Position numbers and translations under genes: made by a program. Below the pieces are notes generated by a model that saw only the letters and a program-made list of their open reading frames with translations, did no database searches and was not told the DNA's origin. This document shows positions 40,942 through 53,385 of a stretch of DNA of 62,958 nucleotides, piece after piece. Numbering within the stretch: position 1 is the stretch's first letter; the number at the start of each line of letters is the position of its first letter. The DNA lies in the NCBI RefSeq assembly GCF_004359215.1, contig NC_090628.1:183611-246568 (forward strand), given 5' to 3'. The stretch is from Bremia lactucae. Lineage: Eukaryota > Oomycota > Peronosporomycetes > Peronosporales > Peronosporaceae.

Positions 40942-41438
40942 TTATGCTGCCATGCCGAGTCCCATGATAAACCTGGTATGCTTGTCTCTTGGAAGCGCCT
41001 TGGTCAATCCGTCCGCGATCATTTCTTCCGTCGGCTTGTACTCCAGCGCAATCACCTCACTTGCCACCTTCTCTCGCAAGAAATGAAACTTAATGTCGAT
41101 GTGCTTCGTGCGCGAATGGTAGACAGGATTTTTGGCAAGCGCAATACATCCTTGATTGTCTTGAAAAATCGTCGTCGCCGTATCCGTCTTGTACTCCAAG
41201 TCCTTTATCAAATTTCGAAGCCAGACTGCCTCTTGAGTTGCGCTATACAGACTCATGTACTCTGCTTCCGTGCTTGATGTCGCAACGGTTGGCTGTCGCT
41301 TGGAATTCCATGAGATCGTGCCGCCGTTCAGGAAGAACACGTATCCTGTCGTTGAACGCCGCGTGTCTAAGTCGCCTGCCCAGTTTGCGTCTGCAAATCC
41401 AATAAGCTCTCCCTTGTTAACGCCGCTAAACACAATGC
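40942..41438 (-). pseudogene. Copia RNase H, C-terminal part
   Basis: 163 codons open: [38 protein letters not shown], the '[13 protein letters not shown]' block, [18 protein letters not shown] and TKALPRDKH. This is the complete C-terminal half of copia RNase H with a proper end. It is cut at its N-terminal side by the single N at 41439. The family differs from the copia at 20-24 kb. Confidence 0.85.
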
Positions 41439-41439
41439 N
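41439..41439. other. Single-N contig joint 2
   Basis: A lone N where copia RNase H switches to gypsy spacer (AATTCTCATCATGACATC). It corresponds to position 27365 in element 2. Confidence 0.85.
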
Positions 41440-43090
41440 AAATTCTCATCATGACATCATGAGGAACAACGACATGTGGAGGGTCCGCGATGTCTGTGCA
41501 ACAAAGCAACAGGTCGTTATCGATAGAAAGTCGATGTAACCTTGCACGCAAACGTGCCGACAATTTATAATCTGATTCAGTGCTCTTTAGAGCTCGTAGC
41601 AGAGCTACACACTTTTCATCCTTGGCGCAAGCCGAACGGATTAATTCAGTAATAGGCGACACTATAGTCGTTAAATAAGAGAGCTTATAATCTGACCTGC
41701 GTGATATGCATCGGCCAAAGCATTCTGCTTGCCGGGCTTATACTTCATCTCGAAATTGTATTCCGCGAAAAAGGATAGCGATCGGGCCATTCTCTGTGAG
41801 AGATGGGGCGACTTAGTCGCCGTGCGTAATGATGCGTGATCAGTATATATCATAAACGGCTTAGAGTCGAGCAGATGAAAACTCTGAATTTGACGAGAGC
41901 ATACTTCATAGCAAGTAACTCTTTGTCATAACTGAATAGTTCTTTTCCGCAGCTTCAAGCCGTCTAGCCTCGAACGCAATAATACGTTCATGCCCATCAA
42001 TATCTGTTTGTACCAAAGCAATGCCAATGGCAAATCTGATGCGTCACAGACGACACTGAAAGGCCAGTTTGGGTTTGGCAGTTCCAGAATCGGGGCATGG
42101 ATAAGACTATCCTTAACTGCTCGAAAAGCATTATTTTCGGTGCTAGTCCAGCACCATTATGTATCCTTTTTAAGGAGATTAGATGACCCAACCACTTACG
42201 CAAATTCTTTTGGTTTTTAGAAATCGGCCAATCTACTATGGCTTTCACCTTAGCGGGATCCGCTCTAAGGCCTCGCTTTTCAATGAAGCATTCTTAAAAA
42301 GGAATTTCCTCTGCGCAAAAATGCATTTAGATGCATTGGCATACAATTTATATGTGCGCATACACTCGAGCACTGCTCGCAAATGGTCTAAATGATTGTC
42401 CATATCAGACCGACCCTGCTACGCACGACTATGGACAAAAATGTCATCGACATAAGTCTGTGCATAACCTCGATGAGAGCGCAATAGTTGCGTCACTAGA
42501 CGATGAAATGTTCCCGGGGCGTTGGAAAGCCCTTGTGGCATAACCAGCCACTCCCATAACATGCCGCTTGGGGTAACCGCTGTAAGCGGGATATCGCTAG
42601 CTCGCATGAGCAATTGGTAGTAACCATCGACCGTGTCCAATGCACTGTACTTGTACACCCCACCATATTGTTCTAAAGAACATCCTTTCTAGGAATGGGG
42701 GTTTGTACTCGTATAGTGACAGCATTAAGCTTATTATAAGCATGTACATGCGCCATTTACCATTTGACTTTTTGACACAAAATGTCGGTGTCGAATGAGG
42801 AGATTTGCTCTCTCGTACCATTCCAGCCTCGTGCTTAGCACGGAAGAAATCGTCAATGACGTCACACTGCTCCTTTGGTAAAGGCCATTGTCTTTCGACA
42901 CAGATTTGGTTCCCGGAACCAAGTCAATTTCATGACGAACACTTCTATCCGGAGGTAGGACAGATGGTGGATTATTACATACCACATCTGGGAATTCCTT
43001 GATCAAGAAATAAAATGGATCCATTAGGATCTTTAAGGATCGATGACCCATTTCGCGCACTAAGTGCAGCTTTTGTGTTATCCAGGACAA
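41440..43090 (-). pseudogene. RNase H and reverse transcriptase, contig C
   Basis: RNase H 41671-41853 with the shared frame break; RT palm 42419-42658 with YVDD 42443-42454 and amber 42419-42421; N-terminal RT 42734-43090. Confidence 0.85.
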
Positions 43091-43345
43091 CCTCGTCTAG
43101 AAGTGACGATGAGTTTAACTCTACTGTTGGTCGGATGACCACCATTTCAGATAAATCGCTAGCCTTTTAGGCTCGGCCGCACTCATCAATAGACATTTCG
43201 TATAGCTCTAAAAGAGCATGTAACGAAGGAATTGCCGCAAGGCTTATTTCACCCTCAAGTTACCGTTACACCATTCACTCGTATAACTTTGTGAGGGTGT
43301 AAACGCTTCGCGTCTCCCCTGTCTTGGAGTCAAGACATTACGCCT

Positions 43346-44274
43346 TTAAGAGGAGTTAGGTAACTCAATTATCTTATCTAGCCAACGTTTACGTGTCGCT
43401 TTACTTGCATAAGAAGGGTTTGACCGAAAATGCCCTGGCGAACCGCCAATAGTATCACTACTAACACTCAGTATGGTGCCACCTCGGCCGACCACACTCG
43501 GTGGACTGAGACGTTCCACTCCACTTATCTCAATAATATTGCACTCTTGAGGTTCTGGTGAACCGTTAATAGTGTAACTACTGACACTCAGTATAGTGCC
43601 ACCTAAGCCGACCAGACTCGGTGGACTTTGACGTGCCACTCCACGTATCTCAGGAATATTACGCCCTTGATGACTCGGCCTTAGGCCAACAATGCTTCCA
43701 GCATTCAGTGAATCTTTATTACAACGAGTGTCACTCGACGGAGTATGTGCCGTTCTACTTGCGCTTAGAATTAATGTTTTTGACACTGGAGTTTAGTAAT
43801 TCATACATTTCGATGTCTAAAATACTGACAGACTCAGTCAATGATGCGCGCTAATAGCGCTTTTGTAGCCTTGCAAAACTGAATTCATGACTCCAAACTT
43901 CGCGAAGAACATTGCGCGTGGCGCCTAAGGTCTTAGACCTCGAATGGATCCATGGCTTATGGCGTTTATGCCGCGCCATTCCAAGAATGAGATCATATCT
44001 CGAATTCGAATCAAGGGCGAGACAGCGTTCTATACTGTCAAAGACCAAAACTTTATGCCTAAGTTCAATGGAACCTTAGAAACAGTGACACAAGTCCCAG
44101 CCGCTAAGCGAACAGTGATTGTATCAGTTTTATGCGCTTTAAGCGACTCAACGTATTGTTAACTTCCTTCAAGGAAAGACGTTGAGCATAATTGCAAGAC
44201 GCTCCTGAGTCAATTAAATTGACAATGGCTCATCAAAGCCCTTCACAGTCGCTTGAGCGACTAGCAAGCCAGGC
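43346..44274 (-). pseudogene. Protease and PR-RT spacer, contig C
   Basis: The spacer frame 43346-43786 is identical in translation to 29272-29712. The DSGAS block is at 44197-44211. Confidence 0.75.
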
Positions 44275-45313
44275 TTGTACTCACGCTCCGTGCCATTACG
44301 CACCGAGTTAATTGGGACTAGGTGCTGTTTACTCTCATCTCCTAAGGGTTCAACAGAGCCTAGGTCTTCCCCAGTAGGGCGCCCCGGACCTGCTAGGTAT
44401 CGATGTTTTCCCGCAACGTACCAGATTTCTGGTATAGGTTGGGATTGGTGCTCTTTCGAGCTTTACGCGTATATCGTGGGGAACAGGTCGGACATAAATG
44501 TTTCGTGCTTCCGCGCATATAACATCTACGGATGTTCTTATGCTATTTCACAGATTAAAAAAGAACCTTCTCCTTCCTCAAAGAGGCTTAGAACCATGGG
44601 TTTTGGAAAACCCATTTGCTCGAGAGCTTGTTCGGTAAATATGCGTGCTAACACGAGCAGACTTAATGTTGAACTCAGCGCGCAGCGCTATGGCAACTGT
44701 CTCTTCGATAGTGGCAGGATGAGACCGGAATAATTCCGTCCGGGCAATGCTCTCATTGAGACCCTCCATACAGATCGTTTCGACAATTGCTTCTTTCACC
44801 GGGTCTTGATGCATAGATGCAATGAGAGTTCTCAACTCCTGGACATAGCCCCCTAGGGTTCGTTTACCCTGTTGATTCGCTAGGAGCCGTGGTCGTTTGC
44901 GAAAAGCCTGGTCAATCGGTGCAAACATGCTAGTCATTTGCTGTTTTGCAAAACTCATGCGGGAAAAGCGTCATTTATGAACGTTAGACACGATAGTACC
45001 CACTCCATTGCTCTACCTCCGAGTTTGGAAATGTCCATAGCCACCTTTTGCCGTTCTGTTAAGAGCAAGGCGGAATCAATGAACATCTCCACCTGCTTAA
45101 TTCAAAAAGGAGATTTTCTCCCTCTTTTCCTACAAATGTCCTTACATTGACAGCTAGAGGATGATCCTTTGGCTCTAAATCGGGTACAGAGATGTACCGG
45201 GTTGGCATCGATGCCGCAAGGTGATCTTGTACCTGGTCGACCAGGGAGGATTCATGTCGCATGAAGGCTTCAAGCCTTGCATGTAAAGGACCTCTGATTA
45301 ATATACGTGGCAT
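44275..45313 (-). pseudogene. Gag, contig C
   Basis: Pieces 45059-45313 and 44578-44958 are identical in translation to those of element 2, including the frameshift between them. Confidence 0.75.
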
Positions 45314-45914
45314 TATACTTATTTATCTTAATAAGTGAGCCAAAAGGATGACTGAGTTATCTTCTTAGCGAAAACGGATGCATAGGTTTATTGTGTCGAA
45401 ATCTTCTGTGAAAGTCGAAGGTCGAGGTCATGTGGATGGCGTTCTAGTTTAAACTTGAGGTAATGTGAAGGAAATTCCAATCTGTCGAGATGGTGTGCGG
45501 GGAAATTGCTGCGTCAGTCATAGAGCTGGCTTACTCGATTTAACACCCACCTAGGTGGTGGCGCACATCTCAATTTTACTTAGGTATCATTGAGATAAAG
45601 CACTAAAGTGAATTTGCGCCGTGCAAGCCGTTGACCGTAGCTGAAAGACGTGGCTACACAATCGTGTGTGAATGATCTTGTTTTTCCCTTAGCCAAATGA
45701 AATTATCTTCTGGCATCTCACGGACTCAATTAGTTGAAACGAAGACGATGTTTACCATGATTCTTGACTAGAAGTTTGATCAGGAGAAGTCGGGGCATAC
45801 AGCAATGTACTTGAAATCGTGAAAGTTGATACGAGGTTTCTTGAAATAGCGGTCAGAAAATGGCTGGTAATATATCGCGAAGGCGGTACCCCTAAAGCTT
45901 GATAGAAACTTCAT
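45314..45914 (-). other. Leader, contig C
   Basis: Complete leader ending ATAGAAACTTCAT. The plus-strand integrase block starts immediately after it. Confidence 0.6.
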
Positions 45915-46309
45915 ATATCGGGACCCTTCCCACGTGGACTTGAAGGCGCTTGCGCCGAGACAGGCGGTCGTGCCGCAGATTGTTGCATCCTCACCAGGAT
46001 ATCCAACTGGCCCTCTAATTGAAGCTGCTGACGCTCCAGCGTCGAAAGACGGTCCCGAACCGCCTCAAAAGAGCTCTCAACCCGAGCAAGGACCTCACGA
46101 AGAAGTTGCACCTCGTGCCGTAGAGCATCAAATGCTTCCGCCGATATTTCGGCCCCCTCCCGCGCTGCTTGATGCGCGGGGGAACATTCAGTTTGATGTG
46201 GAGAAACTTTTAAAGCAACGTCGCCGTCAGGGTCAATACCAGTATCTGGTGAAGTGGCTAGGGTACCCCTCTTCTGGAAACCTTCCCAGCAAGCTGCGTA
46301 CACACCCAC
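45911..46309 (-). other. Open frame antisense to the chromodomain block (132 codons)
   Basis: The minus strand of this block is open throughout and includes FDALRHEVQLLREVLARVES and DRLSTLERQ..LEGQLDILV, with a hydrophobic heptad pattern that could form a coiled coil. It equals the C-terminal part of the opposite-strand ORF. Which strand is the selected one is unknown. Confidence 0.45.
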
Positions 46310-46334
46310 TGTTTTACGTTGGCTTGCTTAAGCC
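45915..46334 (+). pseudogene. 420-bp integrase linker/chromodomain block, circularly permuted
   Basis: It begins ATATCGGGACCC (linker), runs through VDLKALAPRQ, FDVEKLL and QYLVKWLGYPSSG, and closes with LPSKLRTHPLFYVGLLKP. In an intact integrase that last piece lies directly before the first. The length equals the 420-bp tandem period at 32588. It is inserted against the orientation of the host element. Element 5 lacks it and keeps an uninterrupted TTCATACCCGCATGAAG. Confidence 0.8.
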
Positions 46335-47328
46335 AACCGCATGAAGAGTCGAGTTTTGCAAAAATGAAGAGACTGTAATTCAGTTGTAGTAATGAACTCG
46401 TGAAAACGAGCTTGTTGACTGCAATTGTAACCAGGAAGTATATACTTCGCAAACGCGTGATGGAAGAACTGAATTTGTTTTGTAGTTTAGTAATGAAGAG
46501 ATGATAGTCGAAGTTGAAACCTGCAAATAAACACTGATGTTTAAAAGTTGAAAGTGATCTTGTACTGTGTCCAGTTAAGTTAAGTTGTAACTCAATCGTG
46601 AAGTCAAGAACATGGTTCGAAAATCAGGTAAGGCAAGCTTGAGGCGACCGTTTAGGATGTGGTGAAGAAGTTGAATGGGTCGCTATTGTGAAGACGATTC
46701 CACTCGTGTTTAAATGAATTAAGTTGGAATTTGTTCTTGGACGAGTTCGTCTTGTGTGGGTGGGTAAGAGTCTCAAGAAAGCAGCTGTAAATGCAGGCGA
46801 ATTGTCGTAAGACATTGCCTAAAACACCGATGAATGTAAGGCAAGGTGCGTCATAAATTGCCTTATTACGATTGATCCATAGAGTCCGAAGGATGTAGCA
46901 TCGAAAAATGTTAAAAATGCGTATAGGTAATGTAGTTCCAAACTTGGCATGATGTTGGGTTGGAACTTCAAGGTTGATGAGAAAAAGAGTGTATCTCAGT
47001 GTATAGATGTTCCGAAAATCCATTCGAGCGGGGGAAGGAAAAGACGCCAGATGTATTTGGATGTGTAACAATCCCATAGCAAATGTTGTGGAGTTTCAGG
47101 TGCTAAACAGCCATGAACACAATAAATGTCTGAAGTATGCCAGCCATATTTATAACGGAAACCCAATCCGTTGAGTTGTAATCTAAACAGAAAATCTGAG
47201 AATTTTGGAAAAATCTTTTGGTGAAGTTTCCGTCGGGTAAGGCTAAAATCGCTAGATGGGTTGATGTTTTGAAGACCTAATGGTTCCATGTTTTTGATTC
47301 CACCTTCCATTCTGATTTGGGGGATTTG
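46335..47328 (-). pseudogene. LINE ORF2 C-terminal fragment and tail, contig C
   Basis: Third copy of the block (offset 27680 from 18655). Pieces 46652-47077 and 46996-47328. Confidence 0.75.
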
Positions 47329-47400
47329 TCGGCCCCGGGGTTTGAACCTGGGGCCTCCCGGTCCTGAAGTGAGTGGCGGACCACTACACCACCAAGATCG
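47329..47400 (-). repeat. tRNA-derived head, contig C
   Basis: Same A-box/B-box sequence as 19649-19720. Confidence 0.6.
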
Positions 47401-47564
47401 GTAAGGGACCACTGGCTCAGAAATATAATAAACTCTACATGCTCAAGCCCAAATAGAGCTTGGAGTTGTCATAAGAAGCGCGTTGCCCCTTCCGACAGTT
47501 CTGGAAACTCTTCCATTTCAGTGAAGGCATAGTCTTAAAAAGACTCAGACGTAGAATGACTACG

Positions 47565-47574
47565 AGTGCTACCA
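47565..47574 (-). promoter_or_regulatory. Primer-binding site, contig C
   Basis: TGGTAGCACT on the minus strand next to the LTR. Confidence 0.7.
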
Positions 47575-47576
47575 GG

Positions 47577-48051
47577 TGTAGCGAGGCTACCTCGCTCCTT
47601 ATGTCAGAGGAAGACTTTAGACTCAGAGAGTCTCTTAGTTCTATTAAACGAATGGGTTCAACAACTCAGGGAGTCGTACAAGCTATTAATGCTCAATGAA
47701 TCCTAGTTTAAGGAATTCAGGGGCTCGTACAATTAAGTAGCAACTAGTGCCCAAGAGCATATACATTTGAAAAGCTTCTATCTCTTATAGATCAATGCGC
47801 AAGCCTTAGAAATGCACTTGACGCTTTAAGATCAAAAAGATTACTACGCTTTATTTTATTATTTATACTAGAACCGCACCCTAGTTAAATAAAAAATAGA
47901 TTTCGGCCGCCAGATTTATATCAGGCGGCGACCACATTTGTTACCCATACTAAATGGGATTTAAGTAACGAACTATTTTAAAATTAGATAAAAGGGTATT
48001 ACCCATAAAGTCAATGTACCACAACTACGGTTCTCCGAACGACCCATTACA
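47577..48051 (-). repeat. Shared LTR 3
   Basis: 475 bp, with the same seven-base deletion as LTR 34307-34781. PBS left, polypurine tract right. Confidence 0.85.
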
Positions 48052-48162
48052 TCCTCCCCCATCAGACTGTTGACATCGAGTGACAACAATCGCTTCATTT
48101 CCTCTTTGACGTTGGAACCTAAACAGCCAACCGTTTGGTTGTGTTTTTCATTCCTTTGTCTC

Positions 48163-49510
48163 ATGACAATCAAGCGTGAGTCACAAACTTATAGCACCTT
48201 CTTCGACGATGAGGGGGTGGTGGACTTTGAAAGTCACTATTGTTGATCTTTTTTTTATTAACACCATCAGAGGATGAGGAGAAAGAGCGTCGCTCTTACT
48301 CGCCTTCTCCTCCGGATGAACGTCGGCGGGCCCCGAATCCGTTCCCAGAACGTGGTGCCGCTGGTATCTTAACTGTATTGAGCAGGACACAGGACTCTGA
48401 GTCCAACATCATTACGAATGCGCTCGATGGAGAGCAAGAACAGGCAATCCTCATAGAGGAACAAGCTCGTTGTCGAGCTGCTGAGATAGCGAAAGCTAAA
48501 GCTCATAGTGAATATAGATCCACTCCGCTTAGTGTGGAAGAGCGTCTCAAAGTGATTGCGGGTCACGGCTTGGCTACCTGGATCTCCGGTCCGCGGAGAG
48601 GACGCCGGAGGAGATCGCTGCTCGCGACGCTCTTCATGAGCGACACCTCACTTACGCCAAAGGTGGTGACGCAAAGTCAGTATCTGACGCGTTTACGTGA
48701 TCAGACCCGTCGGGCTTCGGTGACCTCAATGCGGGAAATTCCGATCGTTGTTTTTTAACGAATCAAAAGCGAAAAAAATGACGCATCATTTGAAAACTGA
48801 GTCCATCGGGCCCGCCGCCTCCGCAATATTTGGGATATTAGTCTGCAGATGTGGCTGATGTTCGTTTGGAACGAAAGCTTCGCTTCGATTTCGCCTAGCT
48901 TGAGGCCAAAGGCAAGTTACGTTCGGCATTTATGCCAATAGACGAAGAAAGTCTAGCCGATATTTCAGTGCTTCGATTGACCGTGTTACCATGAATCAAA
49001 ACCGCAGTGAGGCTATAGATCCATCTATTCCCACTTCTAGTGGTGGGAAGCGTCGTTTGACGCAAGTTGACCCTGAGCTTGGCGCTCAAAAACGTCAACG
49101 GCGTACGGGCCGAAAAGGTACCGGAAACTCCTAAGGGTTTCAGAAGAGAAGTACCCCAGCCACTTTACTATATACTGATATTGGCTCTTACGGTGACGTT
49201 GCTTTAAAAGTTTCTCTACGTGAAACTGAAGGTTCCCTCGCGCATCAAGCAGCGCGGGAGGGGGGGCCGAAATTTCGAGAGAACACTTGATGCTCTAAAG
49301 CACGAGGGGCAATTTCTTTGTTAAAGCCTTGCTCGGGTTGAGAGCTCTTTTGAGGTGGTTCAGAATTGTATTTCGATGCTGGAGCGTCAGCACCCTCGTT
49401 TAGAGGGCCAGCTGGATATCCTGGTGATGATGCAACAATCTGCGGCACGACCGCCTGTCTCGGCGCAAGCGCCTTCAAGTCCACGTGGGAAGGGTCCCGA
49501 TATGGCTTAA
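48163..49510 (+). pseudogene. Opposite-strand ORF, element 4
   Basis: Same layout and lesions as element 3: ATG 48163, open piece 48240-48758, further piece from ATG 48991, antisense overlap with integrase up to 49510. Confidence 0.55.
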
Positions 49511-50390
49511 GCAAGCCAACGTAGACCACTGGGTGTGTACGCAGCTTGCTAGAAAGGTTTAGCGTATAAGCTAGGCTCTTCTTGGCCACGACCGTAAATG
49601 GTCCAATAAAGCGCGGGCGCAATTTGGTCTTGAAGACCGCGGAAACCAAATTGATAGGTAGAATTTTAGCGTTTAGTAAAACTCGGTCTCCGACCATATA
49701 AGAATTAATACAGCTTCTGCATTTGCATCTGCTTGTTCTTTTTGTTTGTCTTGGCTATCAGCCATCGTATCCCTTACATGTCTTAAGACACTAAATCGCG
49801 TCGCGAGAAACTCGCTTACTTGTTTCCGAACGGTAACAGGGCTGATATCGGCAAGCCTATCGGCTAATCCTCCCCCACCAAGCCCTGAACCACGCAGAGG
49901 TATCGTCAATGGAACGCGTGGGTGGGAAAGACCGTTTACATACAACGGAGTATAGCCTGTGGAGGCCTTTACAGCGTTATTTAACGCAAACTCCACCACT
50001 GGGAGCATTGGGCTCCAGCGCTTTGGTGTCTGAGCACTCACACTGCGTAAAACGTCTTCAAAGACGGGATTGACACGTTTAGTTTGACCATCGGTCTGCG
50101 GATCGTCTGCAGTGGACATATCCAATCTGGTGCCGGGCACTCGGAAAATTAATTTCCAGAATTTACTTGTTAAACGTGGGTCACGATCAGAGACAATTGC
50201 CACTGGCAAATCATGTTGTCGATACACGCGATCAATAAACATCTCAGCTGTAACTTCACCATTAATGGAATCCGGCACGGCCGCTAATTGAGCCATTTTG
50301 CTCAATCGGTCAACAAAGACCACTATACCGGAGTTACCGGCTAAATCTTTTAGACTGAAAACAAAATCCATACTAATACTCTTAGCAATC
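49090..50390 (-). pseudogene. Integrase, element 4
   Basis: Core 49673-50371 with K at 50078-50080, differing from element 3 by one residue (DRVYRQ for DRVFRQ). GPY/F and linker 49245-49697. Confidence 0.85.
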
Positions 50391-52219
50391 TATGGGGACG
50401 AGAAGACTCGCCAGTGGCGCAGAGCCTGTGCCGAGTATTTAACCCGTTGGCAAGTTTCGCATGTGCGAACATATGTGCTAACCCATTTATAAAGTTTTGG
50501 CCAACAATAATCCTGGCTTATAGAGCCGTAGGTCTTTTCTCTATCGAAATGACCACCAAGGACAGCAAAGAGGATTCGGTACTTTAAATTCTCATCATGA
50601 CATCATGAGGAACAACGACATGTGGAGGGTCCGCGATGTCTGTGCAACAAAGCAACAGGTCGTTATCGATAGAAAGTCGATGTAACCTTGCACGCAAACG
50701 TGCCGACAATTTATAATCTGATTCAGTGCTCTTTAGAGCTCGTAGCAGAGCTACACACTTTTCATCCTTGGCGCAAGCCGAACGGATTAATTCAGTAATA
50801 GGCGACACTATAGTCGTTAAATAAGAGAGCTTATAATCTGACCTGCGTGATATGCATCGGCCAAAGCATTCTGCTTGCCGGGCTTATACTTCATCTCGAA
50901 ATTGTATTCCGCGAAAAAGGATAGCGATCGGGCCATTCTCTGTGAGAGATGGGGCGACTTAGTCGCCGTGCGTAATGATGCGTGATCAGTATATATCATA
51001 AACGGCTTAGAGTCGATCAAATGAAAACCCTGAATCTGACGAGAGCATACTTCATAGCAAGTAACTCTTTGTCATGAAATGGATAGTTCTTTTCCGCAGC
51101 TTTAAGCTGTCTAGCCTCGAACGCAATAATACGTTCATGCACTGCCAATGGCAAAATCTGATGCGTCACAGACGACACTGAAAGGCCAGTTTGGGTTTGG
51201 CAGTATCAGAATCGGGGCATGGATAAGACTATCCTTAACTGCTTGAGAAGCATTTTTTTCGGTGCTAGTCCAGCACCATTATGTATTCTTTTTAAGGAGA
51301 TTAGATGACCCAACCACTTACGCAAATTCTTTTGGTTTTTAGAAATCGGCCAATCTACTATGGCTTTCACGTTAGCGGGATCCGCTCGAAGGCCTCGCTT
51401 TTCAATGAAGCATTCTTAAAAAGGAATTACCTCTGCGCCAAAAATGCATTTAGATGCATTGGCATACAATTTATTTGTGCGCATACACTCGAGCACTGCT
51501 CGCAAATGGTCTAAATGATTGTCCATATCAGACCGACCCTGCTACGCACGACTATGGACAAAAATGTCATCGACATAAGTCTGTGCATAACCTCGATGAG
51601 AGCGAAATAGTTGCGTCACTAGACGATGAAATGTTCCCGGGGCGTTGGAAAGCCCTTGTGGCATAACCAGCCACTCCCAGAACATGCCGCTTGGGGTAAC
51701 CGCTATAAGCGGGATATCGCTAGCTCGCATGAGCAATTGGTAGTAACCATCGACCAAGTCCAATGCGCTGTACTTGTACATCCCACCATATTGTTCTAAA
51801 GAACATCCTTTCTAGGAATGGGAGTTTGTACTGGTATGGTGACTGCATTAAGCTTATTAGAAGCATGTACAATGCGCCATTTACCATTTGACTTTTTGAC
51901 ACAAAATGTCGGTGTCGAACGAGGAGATTTGCTATATCGTACCATTCCAGCCTCGTGCTTAGCACAGAAGAAATCGTCAATGACGTCACACTGCTCCTTT
52001 GGTAAAGGCCATTGTCTTTCGACATAGATTTGGTTACCGGAACCAAGTCAATTTCATGACGAACATCTCTATCCGGAGGTAGAACAGATGGTGGATTATT
52101 ACATACCACATCTGGAATTCCTTAATCAAGGAATAAAAGGGATCCGTTAGGATCTTTAAGGATCGATGACCCATTTCGCGCACTAATTGCAGCTTTTGTG
52201 TCATCCAGGACAGCCTCAT
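50391..52219 (-). pseudogene. RNase H and reverse transcriptase, element 4
   Basis: RNase H 50817-51020 with the shared frame break. RT palm 51542-51781 with YVDD 51566-51577 and amber 51542-51544. N-terminal RT 51720-52109. From about 51010 rightward it resembles element 5 more than element 3. Confidence 0.85.
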
Positions 52220-52499
52220 CTAGAAGTGACGATGAGTTTAACTCAATTGTTGGTCGAATGACCACCATCTCAGATGAGTTACCAGCCTTTAAGGCTCGGC
52301 CGCACTCACCAACAGACATTTCGTCCAGCTCTAAAAGAGCACGTGACGAAAGTTGCCGCAAGGCTTGTTTCACCTTCAATTTTACCGGTTACACCATTCA
52401 CTCGTATCACTTTGTGAGAGTGTAAACGCTTCGCGTCTCCTCTGTCTTGGAGTCAAGACATTACGCCTCTAAGAGGAGTTAGGCAACTCAATTATCTTA

Positions 52500-53385
52500 T
52501 CCAGCCAACGTTTACGTGTCGCTTTACGTGCATAAGAAGGGTTTGACCCAAAATGCCCTGGCGAACCGCCAATAGTGTCACTACTGACACTCAGTATGGT
52601 GCCACCTCAGCCGACCACACTCGGTGGACTGAGACGTTCCACTCCACGTATCTCAATGATATTGCACTCTTGAGGTTCTGGCGAACCGTTGATACTGTAA
52701 CTACTGACACTCAGTATGGTGCCATCTCAGCCGACCAGACTCGGTGGACTTAGACGTGCCACTCCACGTATCTCAGGAATATTACGGGCCCTTGATGACT
52801 CGGTCTTAGGCCAACAATGCTCCAGCATTCAGTGAATTGTTATTACAACGAGTGTCACTCGACGAAGTACGTCCGGTTCCACTCGGCGTTAGGCCAACAA
52901 TGCTTCCAGCATTCAGTGAATCGTTATTACAACGAGTGTCACTCGACGGAGTATGTGCCGTTCTACTTCCTTCTTCGAATTGGGCTCAAAATTAATGTTT
53001 TTGACACTGAAGTTTAGTAATTCATACATTTCGATGTCTAAAACACTGACAGACTCAGTCAATGATGCGCGCCAATAGCGCTTTTGTAGCCTTGCAAAAG
53101 TTGATTCAAGACTATCCAAAACTTCGCGAAGAACATTGCGCGTGGCGCCTAAGGTCTTAGACCTCGAATTGATCCATGGCTTATGGCGTTCATGCCGGGC
53201 CATTACAAGGATGAGATAATATCTCGAATTCAAATCAAGGACGAGACAGCATTCTATACTGCCAAAGACCAAAACTTTATACCTAAGTTCAATGGAACCT
53301 TAGAAACAGTGATACAAGTCCCAGTCGCTAAGCGAACAGTGATTGTATCAGTTTTATGCGCTTTAAGCGCCTCAACGTATTGTTA
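52500..53385 (-). pseudogene. Protease and PR-RT spacer, element 4
   Basis: Two kinds of tandem repeat: the 120-bp unit (52558-52797) and an 83-bp unit starting AGGCCAACAATG (52808 and 52891). The piece 52913-53272 encodes YYLILVMARHERHKPWI. The active-site region is in the gap. Confidence 0.65.

Larger units (their letters stand above)
41440..46334 (-). mobile_element. Ty3/gypsy chromovirus, contig C copy of element 2
   Basis: 41440-45871 repeats 27366-31797 at a constant offset of 14074; I noted only a few base differences (e.g. near 42080). It continues through the leader into the 420-bp plus-strand block, the LINE block and the LTR at 47577. Confidence 0.85.
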
